From Flexistipes sinusarabici DSM 4947 (GTDB lineage Bacteria > Chrysiogenota > Deferribacteres > Deferribacterales > Flexistipitaceae), in assembly GCF_000218625.1 (NCBI RefSeq), contig NC_015672.1, positions 682,001 to 746,000 of the forward strand: DNA of 64,000 nt. Direction: 5' to 3'. The translations under genes were made by a program, and so were the position numbers. The notes beneath the pieces were generated by a model that made no database searches, was not told where the DNA came from, and worked only from the letters and a program-made list of their open reading frames with translations. Below are positions 1 through 10,027 of this stretch, in pieces (the first letter of the stretch is position 1; each line of letters begins with the position of its first letter).

Positions 1-98
1 ACCTTTTAAGGTCTCCTTTTTTATTTCCAGAACAACTTTAAAATTTTCTTCACACTTTTTTAAGAATCTGCTATCAATGGTTTAATTCAGGAGGAAGT

Positions 99-1400
99 AT
101 GTCTGTAAACTATGTGTTAGATACCAATGTTCTTTTATATGATCCAATGGCAGTTTACGGCTTTAACGGTGATGTGGTTAATATTCCGATAACAGTTATT
201 GAAGAGATAGATATATTTAAAAAGAACATGGACCAAACGGGGTATAATGCCCGGTATATAAGCAGATTTTTAGACGAATTAAGGCTAAAGGGTGATTTAA
301 GCAGGGGAGTTAAAATAGAAAATGATACTGTTATCAGGGTGAACATATGTGAAGGCGAGGCTTCTCAAAAGATTTCTGAGGATCTTATTAAAGACAAAAC
401 TGACAATTTAATACTTTCTGTTGCTAAATGGCTTCAGGAAAACGAATCTCTTGATGTTATTTTTGTGACGAAAGATGCAAATCTGCGTATTAAGTCAGAT
501 GTTCTCGGCATAAAAACCACTGATTACGAGAAAGATAAAGTAGATACGGAATCTTACCTGGAGGGTACCAGAAAAGTTTATGTTAGTGATGAGATTATCG
601 ACCGGATTTATAAAGAAAAGAAATATAATTTTGATGAGCAGTTTGTTCCTAATGAGTATTTCTGCGTTTTAAGTAAGACTGACGAGAAAAAATCTGTATT
701 GATGAGATACAGCGAAAAACATTCTTCATCAGTCATTATTGATACTTATGAAAGCGGTGTTTGGGGTATTTTTGCCAGAAATATGGAACAGCGCTTTGCT
801 TATGATGCTTTACTTAACGACGAAATAAAACTGGTTTCACTTCTTGGTATAGCCGGGACAGGCAAGACACTTCTCGCTATTGCCGCAGGTCTTTTGAAAG
901 TAGTGGATAATCAAGCATACAGAAAACTTCTTGTATCAAGACCTATATTTCCTATGGGTAAAGATCTGGGTTATCTGCCGGGGGAAATAAAAGAAAAAAT
1001 GACACCCTGGATGCAGCCCGTTTACGATAATTTGAGCCTGATCCTGGACAGCAGAGATACAAATGAAACTTATGGAACGCTTTTTGATCAGAATATGATT
1101 GAAATTGAAGCTCTGACATATATTAGAGGCAGAAGTATCCCTTATCAGTTTTTTATTGTGGATGAGGCACAAAACCTTACTCCTCACGAGATTAAAACAA
1201 TTTTGACAAGGGCCGGGGAAGGTACGAAGATAGTGCTGACAGGGGATCCTAATCAAATTGATAATCCTTATATTGATTATCATACCAACGGTCTGACTTA
1301 TGTTATGGACAGATTTTATGGAGATCCCATAGCTGCTTCCGTAGCACTGCAAAAGGGTGAGCGCTCAGAGTTGGCTACAAAGGCAGCCCAAAAGCTTTAA
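99..1400 (+). CDS. phoH: PhoH family ATPase with N-terminal PIN domain
   Basis: A 433-residue cytoplasmic protein of the PhoH2 type: an N-terminal PIN ribonuclease-like domain (starts VNYVLDTNVLLYDP, with the early acidic residue typical of PIN nucleases) fused to a PhoH P-loop ATPase. Walker A is GIAGTGKT at residues 250-257 and Walker B is VDEAQN near 354-359. In the family this pairing is linked to RNA unwinding and cleavage. The ATG has a strong GGAGG about 7 bases upstream. It is followed by a 244-bp gap with repeats, so it is probably transcribed separately from gmhA. The family call is firm; the RNA substrate cannot be told from sequence. Confidence 0.93.
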   Translation: MSVNYVLDTNVLLYDPMAVYGFNGDVVNIPITVIEEIDIFKKNMDQTGYNARYISRFLDELRLKGDLSRGVKIENDTVIRVNICEGEASQKISEDLIKDKTDNLILSVAKWLQENESLDVIFVTKDANLRIKSDVLGIKTTDYEKDKVDTESYLEGTRKVYVSDEIIDRIYKEKKYNFDEQFVPNEYFCVLSKTDEKKSVLMRYSEKHSSSVIIDTYESGVWGIFARNMEQRFAYDALLNDEIKLVSLLGIAGTGKTLLAIAAGLLKVVDNQAYRKLLVSRPIFPMGKDLGYLPGEIKEKMTPWMQPVYDNLSLILDSRDTNETYGTLFDQNMIEIEALTYIRGRSIPYQFFIVDEAQNLTPHEIKTILTRAGEGTKIVLTGDPNQIDNPYIDYHTNGLTYVMDRFYGDPIAASVALQKGERSELATKAAQKL

Positions 1401-1644
1401 AAATTACGGAAGGTCAGACTATATAGTTATTAACTCAAGTTTTGCACTTGGTTTAGTCATTGCGGCCACGCACTTGACGCCTTAAGTGGGCGGGAGGCAA
1501 TTTCAAAAAATAAAAAAAAGTGAGATTGCTTTGCCGTTATCACTCCCTGCAAAAACTTGTAATAGGTACAAGTGCTAAATTTGGGTTATTAAAACATTGA
1601 GAAAAATGTAAGACTATATAGTTTATATTTATCCTGGAGATGGT
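1401..1644. repeat. Intergenic palindromic MITE/REP-like element
   Basis: The gap between phoH and gmhA holds no gene. It contains a 158-bp segment (1431-1588) with imperfect 20-bp inverted ends: TAACTCAAGTTTTGCACTTG on the left, and TAACCCAAATTTAGCACTTG as the reverse complement of the right. Inside, two arms (GCAATTTCA near 1496 and TGAGATTGC near 1521) can fold into a hairpin. The segment is bracketed by a 13-bp direct repeat AGACTATATAGTT (1416-1428 and 1611-1623). No coding capacity for a transposase is present. A small non-autonomous element is the likeliest reading; a bounding target duplication is not clean. Confidence 0.4.
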
Positions 1645-2238
1645 ATGGAAAAGTATGTGAGTGATATTTTCGGTGAAGTAAGTGAAACTATAAATAAGTT
1701 TATTGCAGAATCATCTTATCAGCTTGTCGAAATTGCCACACATATTGCATCTTGTTTTGAATCCGGCGGCAAACTGATGATTTTTGGTAACGGCGGTTCT
1801 GCTGCCGATGCTCAGCATATTGCCGCGGAATTTGTCAACAGATTTAGAATGGAGAGACCTCCGCTGCCCGCAATTTCTTTGTCAACCGATACTTCGGTTA
1901 TAACATCTGTTGGTAACGATTACGATTTTGATGAAATATTTGAAAAACAGCTGATGGCTCTTTGTAAACCGGAGGATATTGCATGGGGGATTTCAACCAG
2001 CGGGAACTCTCCGAATGTTCTAAAGGGGCTCAGGTTTTGCGCTAAGGAAGAGATTTCAACTCTGGGTTTTGCCGGTCGTGACGGAGGTAAAATGAACGGT
2101 TTATGTGATTTTATGCTTACCATCCCTTCTGATAACACAGCAAGGATTCAGGAGGTTCATATAATAGCTGCCCATGTCATTTGTGCTCTTGTGGATGAGA
2201 TACTTTTTGGCAGATTTAATCCGGATATAGTGGGGTAA
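1645..2238 (+). CDS. gmhA: Phosphoheptose isomerase
   Basis: A 197-residue SIS-domain protein. GmhA converts sedoheptulose 7-phosphate to D-glycero-D-manno-heptose 7-phosphate, the first step to the heptose of LPS inner core. The sequence shows the phosphosugar-binding NGGSAADAQHIAAEFVNRF stretch near residues 50-68, the STSGNSPNVL loop, and a late QEVHIIAAHVIC helix with the catalytic His region; length is normal for the family. It heads a tight cluster with the heptose adenylyltransferase 3 bp downstream, which confirms the pathway. The bifunctional kinase half of HldE is not in this window. Confidence 0.95.
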   Translation: MEKYVSDIFGEVSETINKFIAESSYQLVEIATHIASCFESGGKLMIFGNGGSAADAQHIAAEFVNRFRMERPPLPAISLSTDTSVITSVGNDYDFDEIFEKQLMALCKPEDIAWGISTSGNSPNVLKGLRFCAKEEISTLGFAGRDGGKMNGLCDFMLTIPSDNTARIQEVHIIAAHVICALVDEILFGRFNPDIVG

Positions 2239-2241
2239 ATT

Positions 2242-2718
2242 TTGGCAAAAATTTTCAAAGACTGGCATGAACTAAAGAAAGAATTATCAGACATCAGAAA
2301 AGGGAGAGAGGTTGTTTTGACAAACGGCTGTTTTGATATAGTACATCTCGGACACTTAAGATATCTCCAGCATTCCGCTGAAGCCGGCGATTATCTTGTT
2401 GTTGCTTTGAACTCAGACGATTCTGTGAAAAAACTGAAAGGTGATACAAGGCCCATTAATAAACTTGATGAAAGAATGGAGTTTATTTCATATATAAGAG
2501 GGGTGGATTTTGTCACCTGTTTCAGCGGTGATACTCCCTATGATTTGATTAAATTTATAAGACCGGATGTATTGGTTAAAGGCGGAGACTGGCCCATTGA
2601 ATCGATAGTGGGAGTGGACATTGTTACTGCTGGCGGCGGCAGAGTGGAATCTCTGAAATTTGAAGAGGGGTATTCCACAACCTCGATTATAGAAAAAATA
2701 GTGAAGATATACTGCTAA
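2242..2718 (+). CDS. rfaE2: D-glycero-beta-D-manno-heptose 1-phosphate adenylyltransferase
   Basis: A 158-residue cytidylyltransferase-like protein equal to the C-terminal (nucleotidyltransferase) half of HldE. It makes ADP-heptose for LPS. The NGCFDIVHLGHLRYL stretch carries the HxGH active-site motif, and the C-terminal EEGYSTTSIIEKI matches the family's conserved ST-S/T-II end. The start is TTG, with GGGG of the preceding gene end as ribosome site; only 3 bp separate it from gmhA, so translation is probably coupled. Here the domain stands alone instead of being fused to the sugar kinase. Confidence 0.93.
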   Translation: MAKIFKDWHELKKELSDIRKGREVVLTNGCFDIVHLGHLRYLQHSAEAGDYLVVALNSDDSVKKLKGDTRPINKLDERMEFISYIRGVDFVTCFSGDTPYDLIKFIRPDVLVKGGDWPIESIVGVDIVTAGGGRVESLKFEEGYSTTSIIEKIVKIYC

Positions 2719-2719
2719 C

Positions 2720-5700
2720 ATGAAAGGTTATACTCATTTATGGGGTGCATCCAAACTCCATTTTTTAAAAGAAAATTTGGTTGATGATAATTCGCTGAAT
2801 ATAATAATTGTTGACGATCCGGCTGCTTATGAAAAGATTGTCAATGAAGCGAACTTCTTTTTGCCACATCTTAATCCTGTCTCATTGCCACCTTATTTTC
2901 AGGAGCCTTTTGAATTGGCAAGAGTTTTGCCGGAAATTTTTACCAAACGCGCAAATGCCCTTAATGCGGTTTTAAATAAGGAGACTTCTCTTGTTATTAC
3001 AACTTTGTATGGTCTGTTAAAAAAACTTCCGCCAAAAGACGTATTTCTTTCTTCCATTTTGGATATTGAAATAGGCACGGAAATTACAAGAGAAGAATTT
3101 ATATATTACCTGGACATTTTAGGATTTGTTAATGTTGAAATTGTTGACGGTATAGGTGAGTATGCATTCAGAGGAGATATCTTCGACCTGCTGCCGCCGG
3201 GGTATGATCTGCCGGTGAGGATTGAATTTTTTGATGACGATGTTGAGCAGATTTACCTTTATAAACCTGATACCCAACGAAAAGTTGAAAACCTGGAAAA
3301 GATAAAACTAATGCCTGCAACTGAAGGTGTTTTTGAAACGGAAGAATTTAAAAGAGCACTAAAAGGACGGCGGGAACTTGAGGAGGCCGAACTTTTCGGT
3401 AAGTTTGCAGGCTTTCACTGGTTTGCACCTCTTGTTTATGACAAGATGGACAGCTTTTTCGATTATACCCGGCAGGATATTAAGCTTTATTTTCTATCGG
3501 AAAGCGGGAAGAACTATATAAGTGATTTTTACGACTGGATTTCGGAAAAGTCTGGATCCCGGGAAGAAGAGCTTGTTTTATCCAATTTTGTCTCCAAAAA
3601 TGTTTTAAATGATATTGATGAGAACTCTTTTGCTTATCTTGTAGAGCTTGATACTTCTGAAGATCTTACAAGACCGGATTATGGAAGCCCAAGGCTTAAA
3701 CTGGGTGTTTCCAAAAATGTTTACGAATCGCTGGATAAGTTCATACATACCTTGAAAAGTCTGTTAAATGAAAAATATACCGTTATTGCTGCAATAGGGA
3801 GCAGCAAATTTTACAGTCTGCTAAAGCAGTTCTGTGAAGACTACAGTGTAGGCATAACGGAAATTTCACATTTAGATGAGGCGAAAATACCTTCTTTTTA
3901 TGTTTACAGAGATACAATAACCGGTGGTTTCACAGACCAGAAAACACGGACAGCATTTTTTTCAGATGAGGATATCTTCGGTTTTTCCAAAAAAAGAAAA
4001 AAAAGCAGAAACAAAGAGGTTTTTAAAACTTCACTTTCCGATCTTTCTGCAGGAGATTATATCGTTCATGTGGATTACGGTATTGGAATTTTTAAAGGGC
4101 TTGTTCACAAATCAATAGGAGGCATTGAATCCGATTTTCTGGAACTTGAGTACGATAAAGGTGAAATATTATATGTACCGCTGGAATCTATTAACCTCAT
4201 CCAAAAGTATGTGGGATCAGGGGAATCTTCTCCCCGTATAAGCAGTCTTCAAAGCTCAAAATGGAGTAAGTTAAAAAATCAGGCTAAGAAAAGTGCTAAA
4301 AAGCTGGCAATGGATTTGTTGAAGCTTTATGCGGAAAGAAAAGCATTAAACGGTTTTTCCTTTCAAAATGACGGCTTTTTGGTCAGGGAGCTTGAAAACA
4401 GTTTCTTATTTGAGGAAACGGAGGACCAGCTTTCAGCTATACTGGATGTTTACAGAGACATGGAAGCTGATTATCCTATGGAGCGCTTGGTTTGCGGTGA
4501 TGTTGGTTTTGGAAAAACGGAAGTAGCGGTCAGGGCTGCCGGTAAGGCTGTTGCCGCCGGAAAACAAGTGGCTGTTCTGGCTCCGACAACAGTTCTGACA
4601 AGGCAGCATTTTGAATCATTCAGGCAGAGGTTCAACGATCTCCCCGTTAAGATTGATTATGTAAGCAGGTTGAAGACCTCAAAAGAAATTAAAAAGACAT
4701 TAAAAAAGGTTGCAGATGGCGAGGTGGACATACTGATAGGAACACACCGCCTTCTTTCCACAGATGTGCATTTTAACGATTTGGGGCTTCTTGTTATAGA
4801 TGAGGAACAGCGGTTTGGTGTGGCTCATAAAGAGAAAATAAGTGATATGAGATGCAATATCGATGTTTTGACACTAACAGCCACGCCTATTCCGAGAACA
4901 CTTCAGCTCTCCATTTCGGGGATAAGAGATATCAGTGTTATCGAAACCCCGCCGGCTGACAGACTGCCGATTATTACAAAAATAGTAAGGCAGGATGGAA
5001 ATATCGGAAAATTAATAGAAAATGAAATGAAAAGGGGCGGGCAGGTTTATTTTCTCCATAACAATGTTAAGGATATTGTCAATACGGCTTCCTGGGTACA
5101 ATCGATGGCACCGTATGCCCGGGTGGATATTGCCCACGGTCAGATGAGCTCCATCCAGCTGGAAAAAGCCCTGATAAAGTTTTACGAAGGGGAAACTGAT
5201 GTGCTTGTATGTACTACCATTATAGAAAACGGTGTTGACATACCCAATGCCAACACAATTATTGTTAATTCTGCAGGTAATTTCGGGCTTGCACAGCTTT
5301 ATCAGCTGAAGGGCAGGGTTGGAAGGTCAGACAAAAGGGCTTACTGTTATCTCGTGGTGGATAATCTTGAAGCGTTGAATCAGGTTGCAAAAAAACGGCT
5401 GCAGATTATACAACAGCTGTCAGATCTTGGAAGCGGTTTTAAAATTGCCTCCTACGATTTGCAGCTGAGAGGTGCCGGAGATCTGCTTGGTGCTGAACAG
5501 TCCGGATTTGTGACAAATATAGGGTATGAATTATACCTTCAGATGGTTCACGATGCAGTAAAGGAACTTCAGGGTAAAGGCGGGATTAAAAATGAAGTGG
5601 AGATACAATCGAATGTTTCATACTATATTCCGGCTGAATATGTTCCCAATCCGGAAACAAGAATGAATTATTATAACAGGATATCTGGAATAACTGAGAA

Positions 5701-6046
5701 AGATGATGTTGATAATTATATGGAGGAGTTCCAAACGATTTACGGTGATACTCCGGAACCGGTAAAAAACCTTTTGAAAATCTTTTATATAAAGAACCTG
5801 GCTTCGGGATGCGGAGTAATTAAATTAACCATATTCAGCAGTAAGATGAAAATCTCTTTCGACAAAAATGTAACCCTTGAACCGGCTATTATTCTAAATT
5901 TAATCAGTGAACTGCAGCTGAAAGCAAATTTCAATTCTGAGTATGAAATCAGCATTGTGAGCAAAGAGAACGATATTCTTGAAACTTCCATTGTTTTTTT
6001 TGAAAGGCTGGCGGAGATATTTTCCCTTGAGAAATCATATGCATAA
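2720..6046 (+). CDS. mfd: Transcription-repair coupling factor
   Basis: A 1108-residue Mfd, close to the usual 1150. It displaces stalled RNA polymerase and recruits UvrA. Visible parts in order: UvrB-like N-terminal module (about 1-330), the RNA-polymerase-interacting domain beginning [19 protein letters not shown] (about 445-520), then the SF2 translocase with Walker [12 protein letters not shown] (residue about 593), the DEEQRFG box (about 693), TATPIPRTL, and the C-terminal TRG motif region [16 protein letters not shown], followed by the D7 domain. The ATG is 1 bp after the rfaE2 stop, so it sits in the same operon as the heptose genes, with two chaperone genes following. Confidence 0.97.
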   Translation: MKGYTHLWGASKLHFLKENLVDDNSLNIIIVDDPAAYEKIVNEANFFLPHLNPVSLPPYFQEPFELARVLPEIFTKRANALNAVLNKETSLVITTLYGLLKKLPPKDVFLSSILDIEIGTEITREEFIYYLDILGFVNVEIVDGIGEYAFRGDIFDLLPPGYDLPVRIEFFDDDVEQIYLYKPDTQRKVENLEKIKLMPATEGVFETEEFKRALKGRRELEEAELFGKFAGFHWFAPLVYDKMDSFFDYTRQDIKLYFLSESGKNYISDFYDWISEKSGSREEELVLSNFVSKNVLNDIDENSFAYLVELDTSEDLTRPDYGSPRLKLGVSKNVYESLDKFIHTLKSLLNEKYTVIAAIGSSKFYSLLKQFCEDYSVGITEISHLDEAKIPSFYVYRDTITGGFTDQKTRTAFFSDEDIFGFSKKRKKSRNKEVFKTSLSDLSAGDYIVHVDYGIGIFKGLVHKSIGGIESDFLELEYDKGEILYVPLESINLIQKYVGSGESSPRISSLQSSKWSKLKNQAKKSAKKLAMDLLKLYAERKALNGFSFQNDGFLVRELENSFLFEETEDQLSAILDVYRDMEADYPMERLVCGDVGFGKTEVAVRAAGKAVAAGKQVAVLAPTTVLTRQHFESFRQRFNDLPVKIDYVSRLKTSKEIKKTLKKVADGEVDILIGTHRLLSTDVHFNDLGLLVIDEEQRFGVAHKEKISDMRCNIDVLTLTATPIPRTLQLSISGIRDISVIETPPADRLPIITKIVRQDGNIGKLIENEMKRGGQVYFLHNNVKDIVNTASWVQSMAPYARVDIAHGQMSSIQLEKALIKFYEGETDVLVCTTIIENGVDIPNANTIIVNSAGNFGLAQLYQLKGRVGRSDKRAYCYLVVDNLEALNQVAKKRLQIIQQLSDLGSGFKIASYDLQLRGAGDLLGAEQSGFVTNIGYELYLQMVHDAVKELQGKGGIKNEVEIQSNVSYYIPAEYVPNPETRMNYYNRISGITEKDDVDNYMEEFQTIYGDTPEPVKNLLKIFYIKNLASGCGVIKLTIFSSKMKISFDKNVTLEPAIILNLISELQLKANFNSEYEISIVSKENDILETSIVFFERLAEIFSLEKSYA

Positions 6047-6074
6047 TAGTATTGATTGATTGCGGGGTTGATGA

Positions 6075-7067
6075 ATGTTTAAAGTAATTGTATTGTGTTT
6101 TTTTCTTATAATTGGATGCGGACAGCAGGAAGCAAATGTTACAGATGATTCCAAGAAAGCACCTGCAGAGGAGAAATCTCAGGTTACTCAAAAAAAGCAG
6201 CCCGTACTCAAAATTAACAATAATGCTTATTATGTTGAAGATATAATAAACTACGCTTACTATACCCTCTCTGAAATGAATGAAGAAAATAAAAACAACC
6301 CGGAAGTTAAAAAAGAGATTATTGAAAATTTTATTGATCATAAGCTTCTTTTGAAAAAGGCGGAAAACAGTGGTATAACTGTCGACGATACTAAAGTTAA
6401 AAGGGTCTTGGATAACTTTAAATCAGCTTTCGGTAAAGAAAATCTCAGTACATATACCAATAAACCTGTTCTTGATATCAGAAGACTGAGTAATGTTATA
6501 AAAGAGCAGCTGATAATACAAAAATTTTTAGCTGAGAAGCTTAAAAATATTAAACTGGAAGAAAAAGATCTGAAAAATTATTACGATGAATTTGTAAAAA
6601 GATATAAAGGTGTGACTTTATATCATATATACCATCTGGTAGCCGATAATGCCGAGAGTGCCGGAAAAGCCAGGCAGCTTATGAGGCAGAGGCATGCATT
6701 CAGCGATGTGGCAAAGAAATTTTCTGTGGGCCCTCTGAAGGAGGAGGGTGGTGATATGGGTTATGTCGATATAAGCAATTACCCCGCGCCATTCCAGCAG
6801 GTCAAAGAAATGCGGATAGGAAGCGTAAGCAGTGTGATAAAGTCCGATTACGGCTATCATATTTTTAAACTGGTGGATATAAAAAGAAATATCCGGCCTG
6901 ATTTTAAGGAAATCAAAAGTAAACTTTACTCGGAATTGTTTATCAAAAGACAAGATGAGTTATTGGATAATTTAACGAAGGAGTTACGGTCAAATGCGAA
7001 AATTACTATCAGTGACAATGTTAGCTTTGTTCTTAGTCCAAAGCCCCCTGAACGCTCAGATAATTGA
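6075..7067 (+). CDS. Parvulin-type peptidyl-prolyl isomerase, lipoprotein
   Basis: A 330-residue protein with a lipoprotein signal (VLCFFLIIGC, lipobox LIIGC, Cys about residue 15), then a polar linker, a SurA/PrsA-like helical N-domain (about 45-165) and a rotamase domain (about 180-285) with the parvulin features VAKKFSVGP, GGDMGYV and YGYHIFKLVD. It should act in the periplasm as a foldase for outer-membrane or exported proteins, anchored to a membrane by lipid. Its 3' end overlaps the next gene by up to 74 bp, so the two are translationally coupled. The match to PrsA or SurA cannot be settled by eye. Confidence 0.88.
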   Translation: MFKVIVLCFFLIIGCGQQEANVTDDSKKAPAEEKSQVTQKKQPVLKINNNAYYVEDIINYAYYTLSEMNEENKNNPEVKKEIIENFIDHKLLLKKAENSGITVDDTKVKRVLDNFKSAFGKENLSTYTNKPVLDIRRLSNVIKEQLIIQKFLAEKLKNIKLEEKDLKNYYDEFVKRYKGVTLYHIYHLVADNAESAGKARQLMRQRHAFSDVAKKFSVGPLKEEGGDMGYVDISNYPAPFQQVKEMRIGSVSSVIKSDYGYHIFKLVDIKRNIRPDFKEIKSKLYSELFIKRQDELLDNLTKELRSNAKITISDNVSFVLSPKPPERSDN

Positions 7068-7908
7068 TAAGATACTGGCGGTTGTCGGCGATGAAGTGAT
7101 TACCAAATATGAGGTGGAATCATTTAACCCGGAAAGGGTTAAGCAGATTTATTCTATTGAAAATGAAGAAAAGAAGGATAAAATACTTCAGGAGTACTAT
7201 GATAATGTACTCGATTTTCTTGTGAAACAGTACAAGATTGAAATTGCAGCAAAGAGAGAAGGGGTGGAAGTTACAGAGGCAGAAACCAACGCCGCTTTAC
7301 AGGATGTTTTAACCAAAAATAATGTCAGTATGATGCAACTGAAATCGGCCCTTAAAGAGCGGGGGCTAACTCTTGCCAAATATAAGTGGCAGATTAAAAT
7401 GGATATATTGAAATCCAGAATAATGAGCAGAATTATTGCTCCAATGGTTGTTGTTACTAACGAAGATATAAGGGATTATATAGATGAGCATCCTGAAATG
7501 GATTTGTCAGACAAGTATGAACTGAGAATGATTGAAGTTAAAAACAAGGATGAATTTAAAAAGATGAAAGATTATTTGGAAAGTCATTCCTTTTCGGATA
7601 CGGCGATTAAGTTTTCAAAAGCTGCTTCTGCAAAATCCGGGGGATATATCGGTTTTGTAAGTCCGGATCAGGTTGCTGAAGTTATTCAGAAGAAACTGGA
7701 AAATGCCAAAGCCGGAGATGTTTTCCGCGTCAATAATGATAACAGTATTCAGTTATTTAAGGTGGAGTCGTTTTCCAGTAAATATGATGTTGATAATAAG
7801 ACAAGAGAGGAAATCGTTTCAAAAATAAGGGAAAAAAAGCTGCAAAACGTTTATGAAAACTGGCTTGAAGAGCACAGTGAAACGATATATGTTAAATACA
7901 AGTATTGA
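6994..7908 (+). CDS. surA: SurA-like periplasmic chaperone / peptidyl-prolyl isomerase
   Basis: A 304-residue secreted protein with a cleavable signal peptide (MLALFLVQSPLNAQ region, predicted cut after NAQ). The mature start IIDKILAVVGDEVITKYEV is the conserved SurA N-domain opening. One divergent parvulin-like domain follows (about 165-265, with AAKSGGYIGFVS as the GG-x-G core), then a helix that would pack on the N-domain. SurA in E. coli has two rotamase domains, so this is the short one-domain form. The start at 6994 overlaps the upstream isomerase by 74 bp; an in-frame ATG at 7018 shortens the overlap to 50 bp and still gives a full signal peptide. Confidence 0.85.
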   Translation: MRKLLSVTMLALFLVQSPLNAQIIDKILAVVGDEVITKYEVESFNPERVKQIYSIENEEKKDKILQEYYDNVLDFLVKQYKIEIAAKREGVEVTEAETNAALQDVLTKNNVSMMQLKSALKERGLTLAKYKWQIKMDILKSRIMSRIIAPMVVVTNEDIRDYIDEHPEMDLSDKYELRMIEVKNKDEFKKMKDYLESHSFSDTAIKFSKAASAKSGGYIGFVSPDQVAEVIQKKLENAKAGDVFRVNNDNSIQLFKVESFSSKYDVDNKTREEIVSKIREKKLQNVYENWLEEHSETIYVKYKY

Positions 7909-7983
7909 TTTATAATTGTTGATTTTTAGTAAGCAGGTAATATTTTGTTTAGGAAATAAAATAGCAAAAACCGGAGGTAAAAC

Positions 7984-9630
7984 ATACTATACGGCTACAC
8001 TGAAAATCTGAAGGCGAAGTTTCTAAAGCGATTTGAGAAACTGGATAAGAGAAAAAGCAAATCAACAGCGATCATTTCCAATGATCTTATAAAAAACATT
8101 ACTTCCCTTTCGTATGAGACAGGTCAACAGGTCGGTCTGTTGATCGACAGGAACAATACCATTCAATATGTACTTGTTGGCACAAATAAAGAAGTTCTTA
8201 TACCAAAACTGCACAGATTTGCGCTTGTGCCTGGTAAATTGCGCGGCTTAAGGCTGGTACACACACACTTATACAATGAAGAACTGACAGATGATGATTT
8301 TACCGATCTTGTTCTTTTACGGCTCGACTCCGTATCTGCTGTTACTATGGATGAAAACGGTAATCCCCTTAAAATGCATTCAGCACACATTATGCCGCCG
8401 GATGCTGATAAACCTTATGAGGTTTTTACCGATAAAGACCCCTACGATCAGAAGCTGGATTATTTAAGTTTTATTAAATCCCTGGAAGAAGAGGTCGAAA
8501 GTAAAACAAAGCAGCTCCATGAAACAAAATTATATGAAAGTGCAATACTCATAGGTGTCTATAGTAATAAATATGAAGCCGGAGAATCCATGGCAGAATT
8601 GAGAGAACTCGCTGCCAGTGCAAAAATTGAGGTCATGGATACCTTCTATCAGATTAAAAACAAGCCTAATCCAAAATATATCGTGGGTTCCGGTAAGTTA
8701 AAGGAGATTGTCATCAAAGCTCTTTCCAGCGGTGTGGATTATCTGATTTTCGATAATCAGCTTTCACCGGCGCAGTCAAAGGCCGTGGCAAATTTTACTG
8801 AGCTCAAAGTGATAGACAGAACGCAGCTGATTCTGGATATCTTTGCTGCACGTGCAAAGTCAAATGAAGGTAAGCTGAGGGTTGAGCTTGCCCAGTTGAA
8901 ACATATTCTTCCGAAACTCAGCGCAAGGGACGATTCCCTTTCCAGACTCACAGGGGGGATAGGTGGCAGAGGCCCCGGTGAAACAAAACTTGAAGTGGAC
9001 CGTCGTAGAATTAACGACAGAATAGCTTTTTTAAACAAGAAACTGAAAAATATAGAAAAAAACAGAAATGTTCAAAAAGGTAAAAGGCTGAAAAATAATC
9101 TACCCATTGTGTCGATTATTGGATATACAAATGCCGGGAAATCAACTCTGCTCAATGCTCTTACCAAATGTGACACATATTCGGACAATCTTATGTTTGC
9201 AACACTTGACACCAGCTCCAAACGTATCAGGTTTCCAAGAGAACGTGATGTTATTATAACCGATACGGTGGGTTTTATAAGAGATCTGCCCGCCGGTCTC
9301 AAAGGGGCATTTAAATCAACACTGGAGGAGTTGGATGATTCCGATCTGCTGCTGGAAGTTGTAGACGCCTCAAGTTACCATTATAAGCAGCATATTCAGT
9401 CTGTGTCAGAAATTTTAAATGAGCTTGGTTTGAATGAAAAAAGAAAAATACTTGTTTTCAACAAAATTGATAAACTGAGCGAAGATGAAATCTTTGAGAT
9501 TGAGAGGGAATATCCTGAAGCCGTTCTTGTTTCGGCAATAAAAAAACACAGCCTTGACCCGCTTCTGAAAAAAATACAGTCCGTATTGTTTCAGGAAGGA
9601 AAAGAAGTGCTTTTCAGCGGCCAGCATTAA
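7984..9630 (+). CDS. hflX: Ribosome-associated GTPase HflX, apparent ATA start
   Basis: HflX is a ribosome-binding GTPase that splits stalled ribosomes. The G domain is clear: GYTNAGKST at about residues 380-388, DTVGFI near 427 and NKID near 493, preceded by the glycine-rich GGIGGRGPGETKLE near 324. The first conventional start in frame is a TTG at 8140, but 52 codons upstream of it still encode conserved HflX sequence (ILYGYTENLK and SYETGQQVGLLIDR). The frame is closed by a TAA at 7978-7980. No ATG, GTG or TTG exists between 7981 and 8139. A perfect GGAGG (7973-7977) sits 6 bases before an ATA at 7984, which gives a 548-residue protein. Start codon is inference; family is firm. Confidence 0.9.
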   Translation: MLYGYTENLKAKFLKRFEKLDKRKSKSTAIISNDLIKNITSLSYETGQQVGLLIDRNNTIQYVLVGTNKEVLIPKLHRFALVPGKLRGLRLVHTHLYNEELTDDDFTDLVLLRLDSVSAVTMDENGNPLKMHSAHIMPPDADKPYEVFTDKDPYDQKLDYLSFIKSLEEEVESKTKQLHETKLYESAILIGVYSNKYEAGESMAELRELAASAKIEVMDTFYQIKNKPNPKYIVGSGKLKEIVIKALSSGVDYLIFDNQLSPAQSKAVANFTELKVIDRTQLILDIFAARAKSNEGKLRVELAQLKHILPKLSARDDSLSRLTGGIGGRGPGETKLEVDRRRINDRIAFLNKKLKNIEKNRNVQKGKRLKNNLPIVSIIGYTNAGKSTLLNALTKCDTYSDNLMFATLDTSSKRIRFPRERDVIITDTVGFIRDLPAGLKGAFKSTLEELDDSDLLLEVVDASSYHYKQHIQSVSEILNELGLNEKRKILVFNKIDKLSEDEIFEIEREYPEAVLVSAIKKHSLDPLLKKIQSVLFQEGKEVLFSGQH

Positions 9631-9965
9631 TTATTTAAATGTTTTTCCATGAAAAGGACTATCCTGTCTTTTCTGATATAATAATCAAAATCTCCGTTGG
9701 CAGTATTTTCAACCATGTCTGTATAGCCGGTGCTTAATGCGGTTTTTAAACTGGGGTGGTTCAGTTTGATGAAACGATTTAATTCTGTTCCGTTGCCGTC
9801 TGGAAGGGAGTAATCGATTACAGCCAGATCAAAGTTGTTTTCATTGATTAACCTTATTGCTTCTTTAATATTTTCGGCACATTCGAACTGGAATTTGTAC
9901 TTTCTGGAAAGTATGGAAAATATATTTTTAAAATGTTTTTCATCATCCACAAGAAGGATTTTCAT
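9627..9965 (-). CDS. Single-domain response regulator (CheY-like)
   Basis: A 112-residue stand-alone receiver domain. The acidic pocket is VDDE (Asp7, Asp8), the phospho-acceptor is Asp51 in LAVIDYSLPDG, and a Lys in YYIRKDR takes the place of the usual KP lysine although the following Pro is absent. There is no output domain, so it should act by protein contact, as a phosphorelay intermediate or partner to a kinase. It converges on hflX with a 4-bp overlap of the stop codons. No kinase gene is adjacent; the hybrid kinase at 17.9 kb already has its own receiver. Confidence 0.85.
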   Translation of the reverse strand: MKILLVDDEKHFKNIFSILSRKYKFQFECAENIKEAIRLINENNFDLAVIDYSLPDGNGTELNRFIKLNHPSLKTALSTGYTDMVENTANGDFDYYIRKDRIVLFMEKHLNN

Positions 9966-10027
9966 TACTTTACACCGTATGAATTTTAGTATAAAACTAT
10001 CTTAGTGATATAATGACGGAGGATCAA

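Noticed and set aside
936-1352. A 138-codon minus-strand frame inside phoH
   Set aside because: Complement of the conserved ATPase domain; no start signals and no family features.
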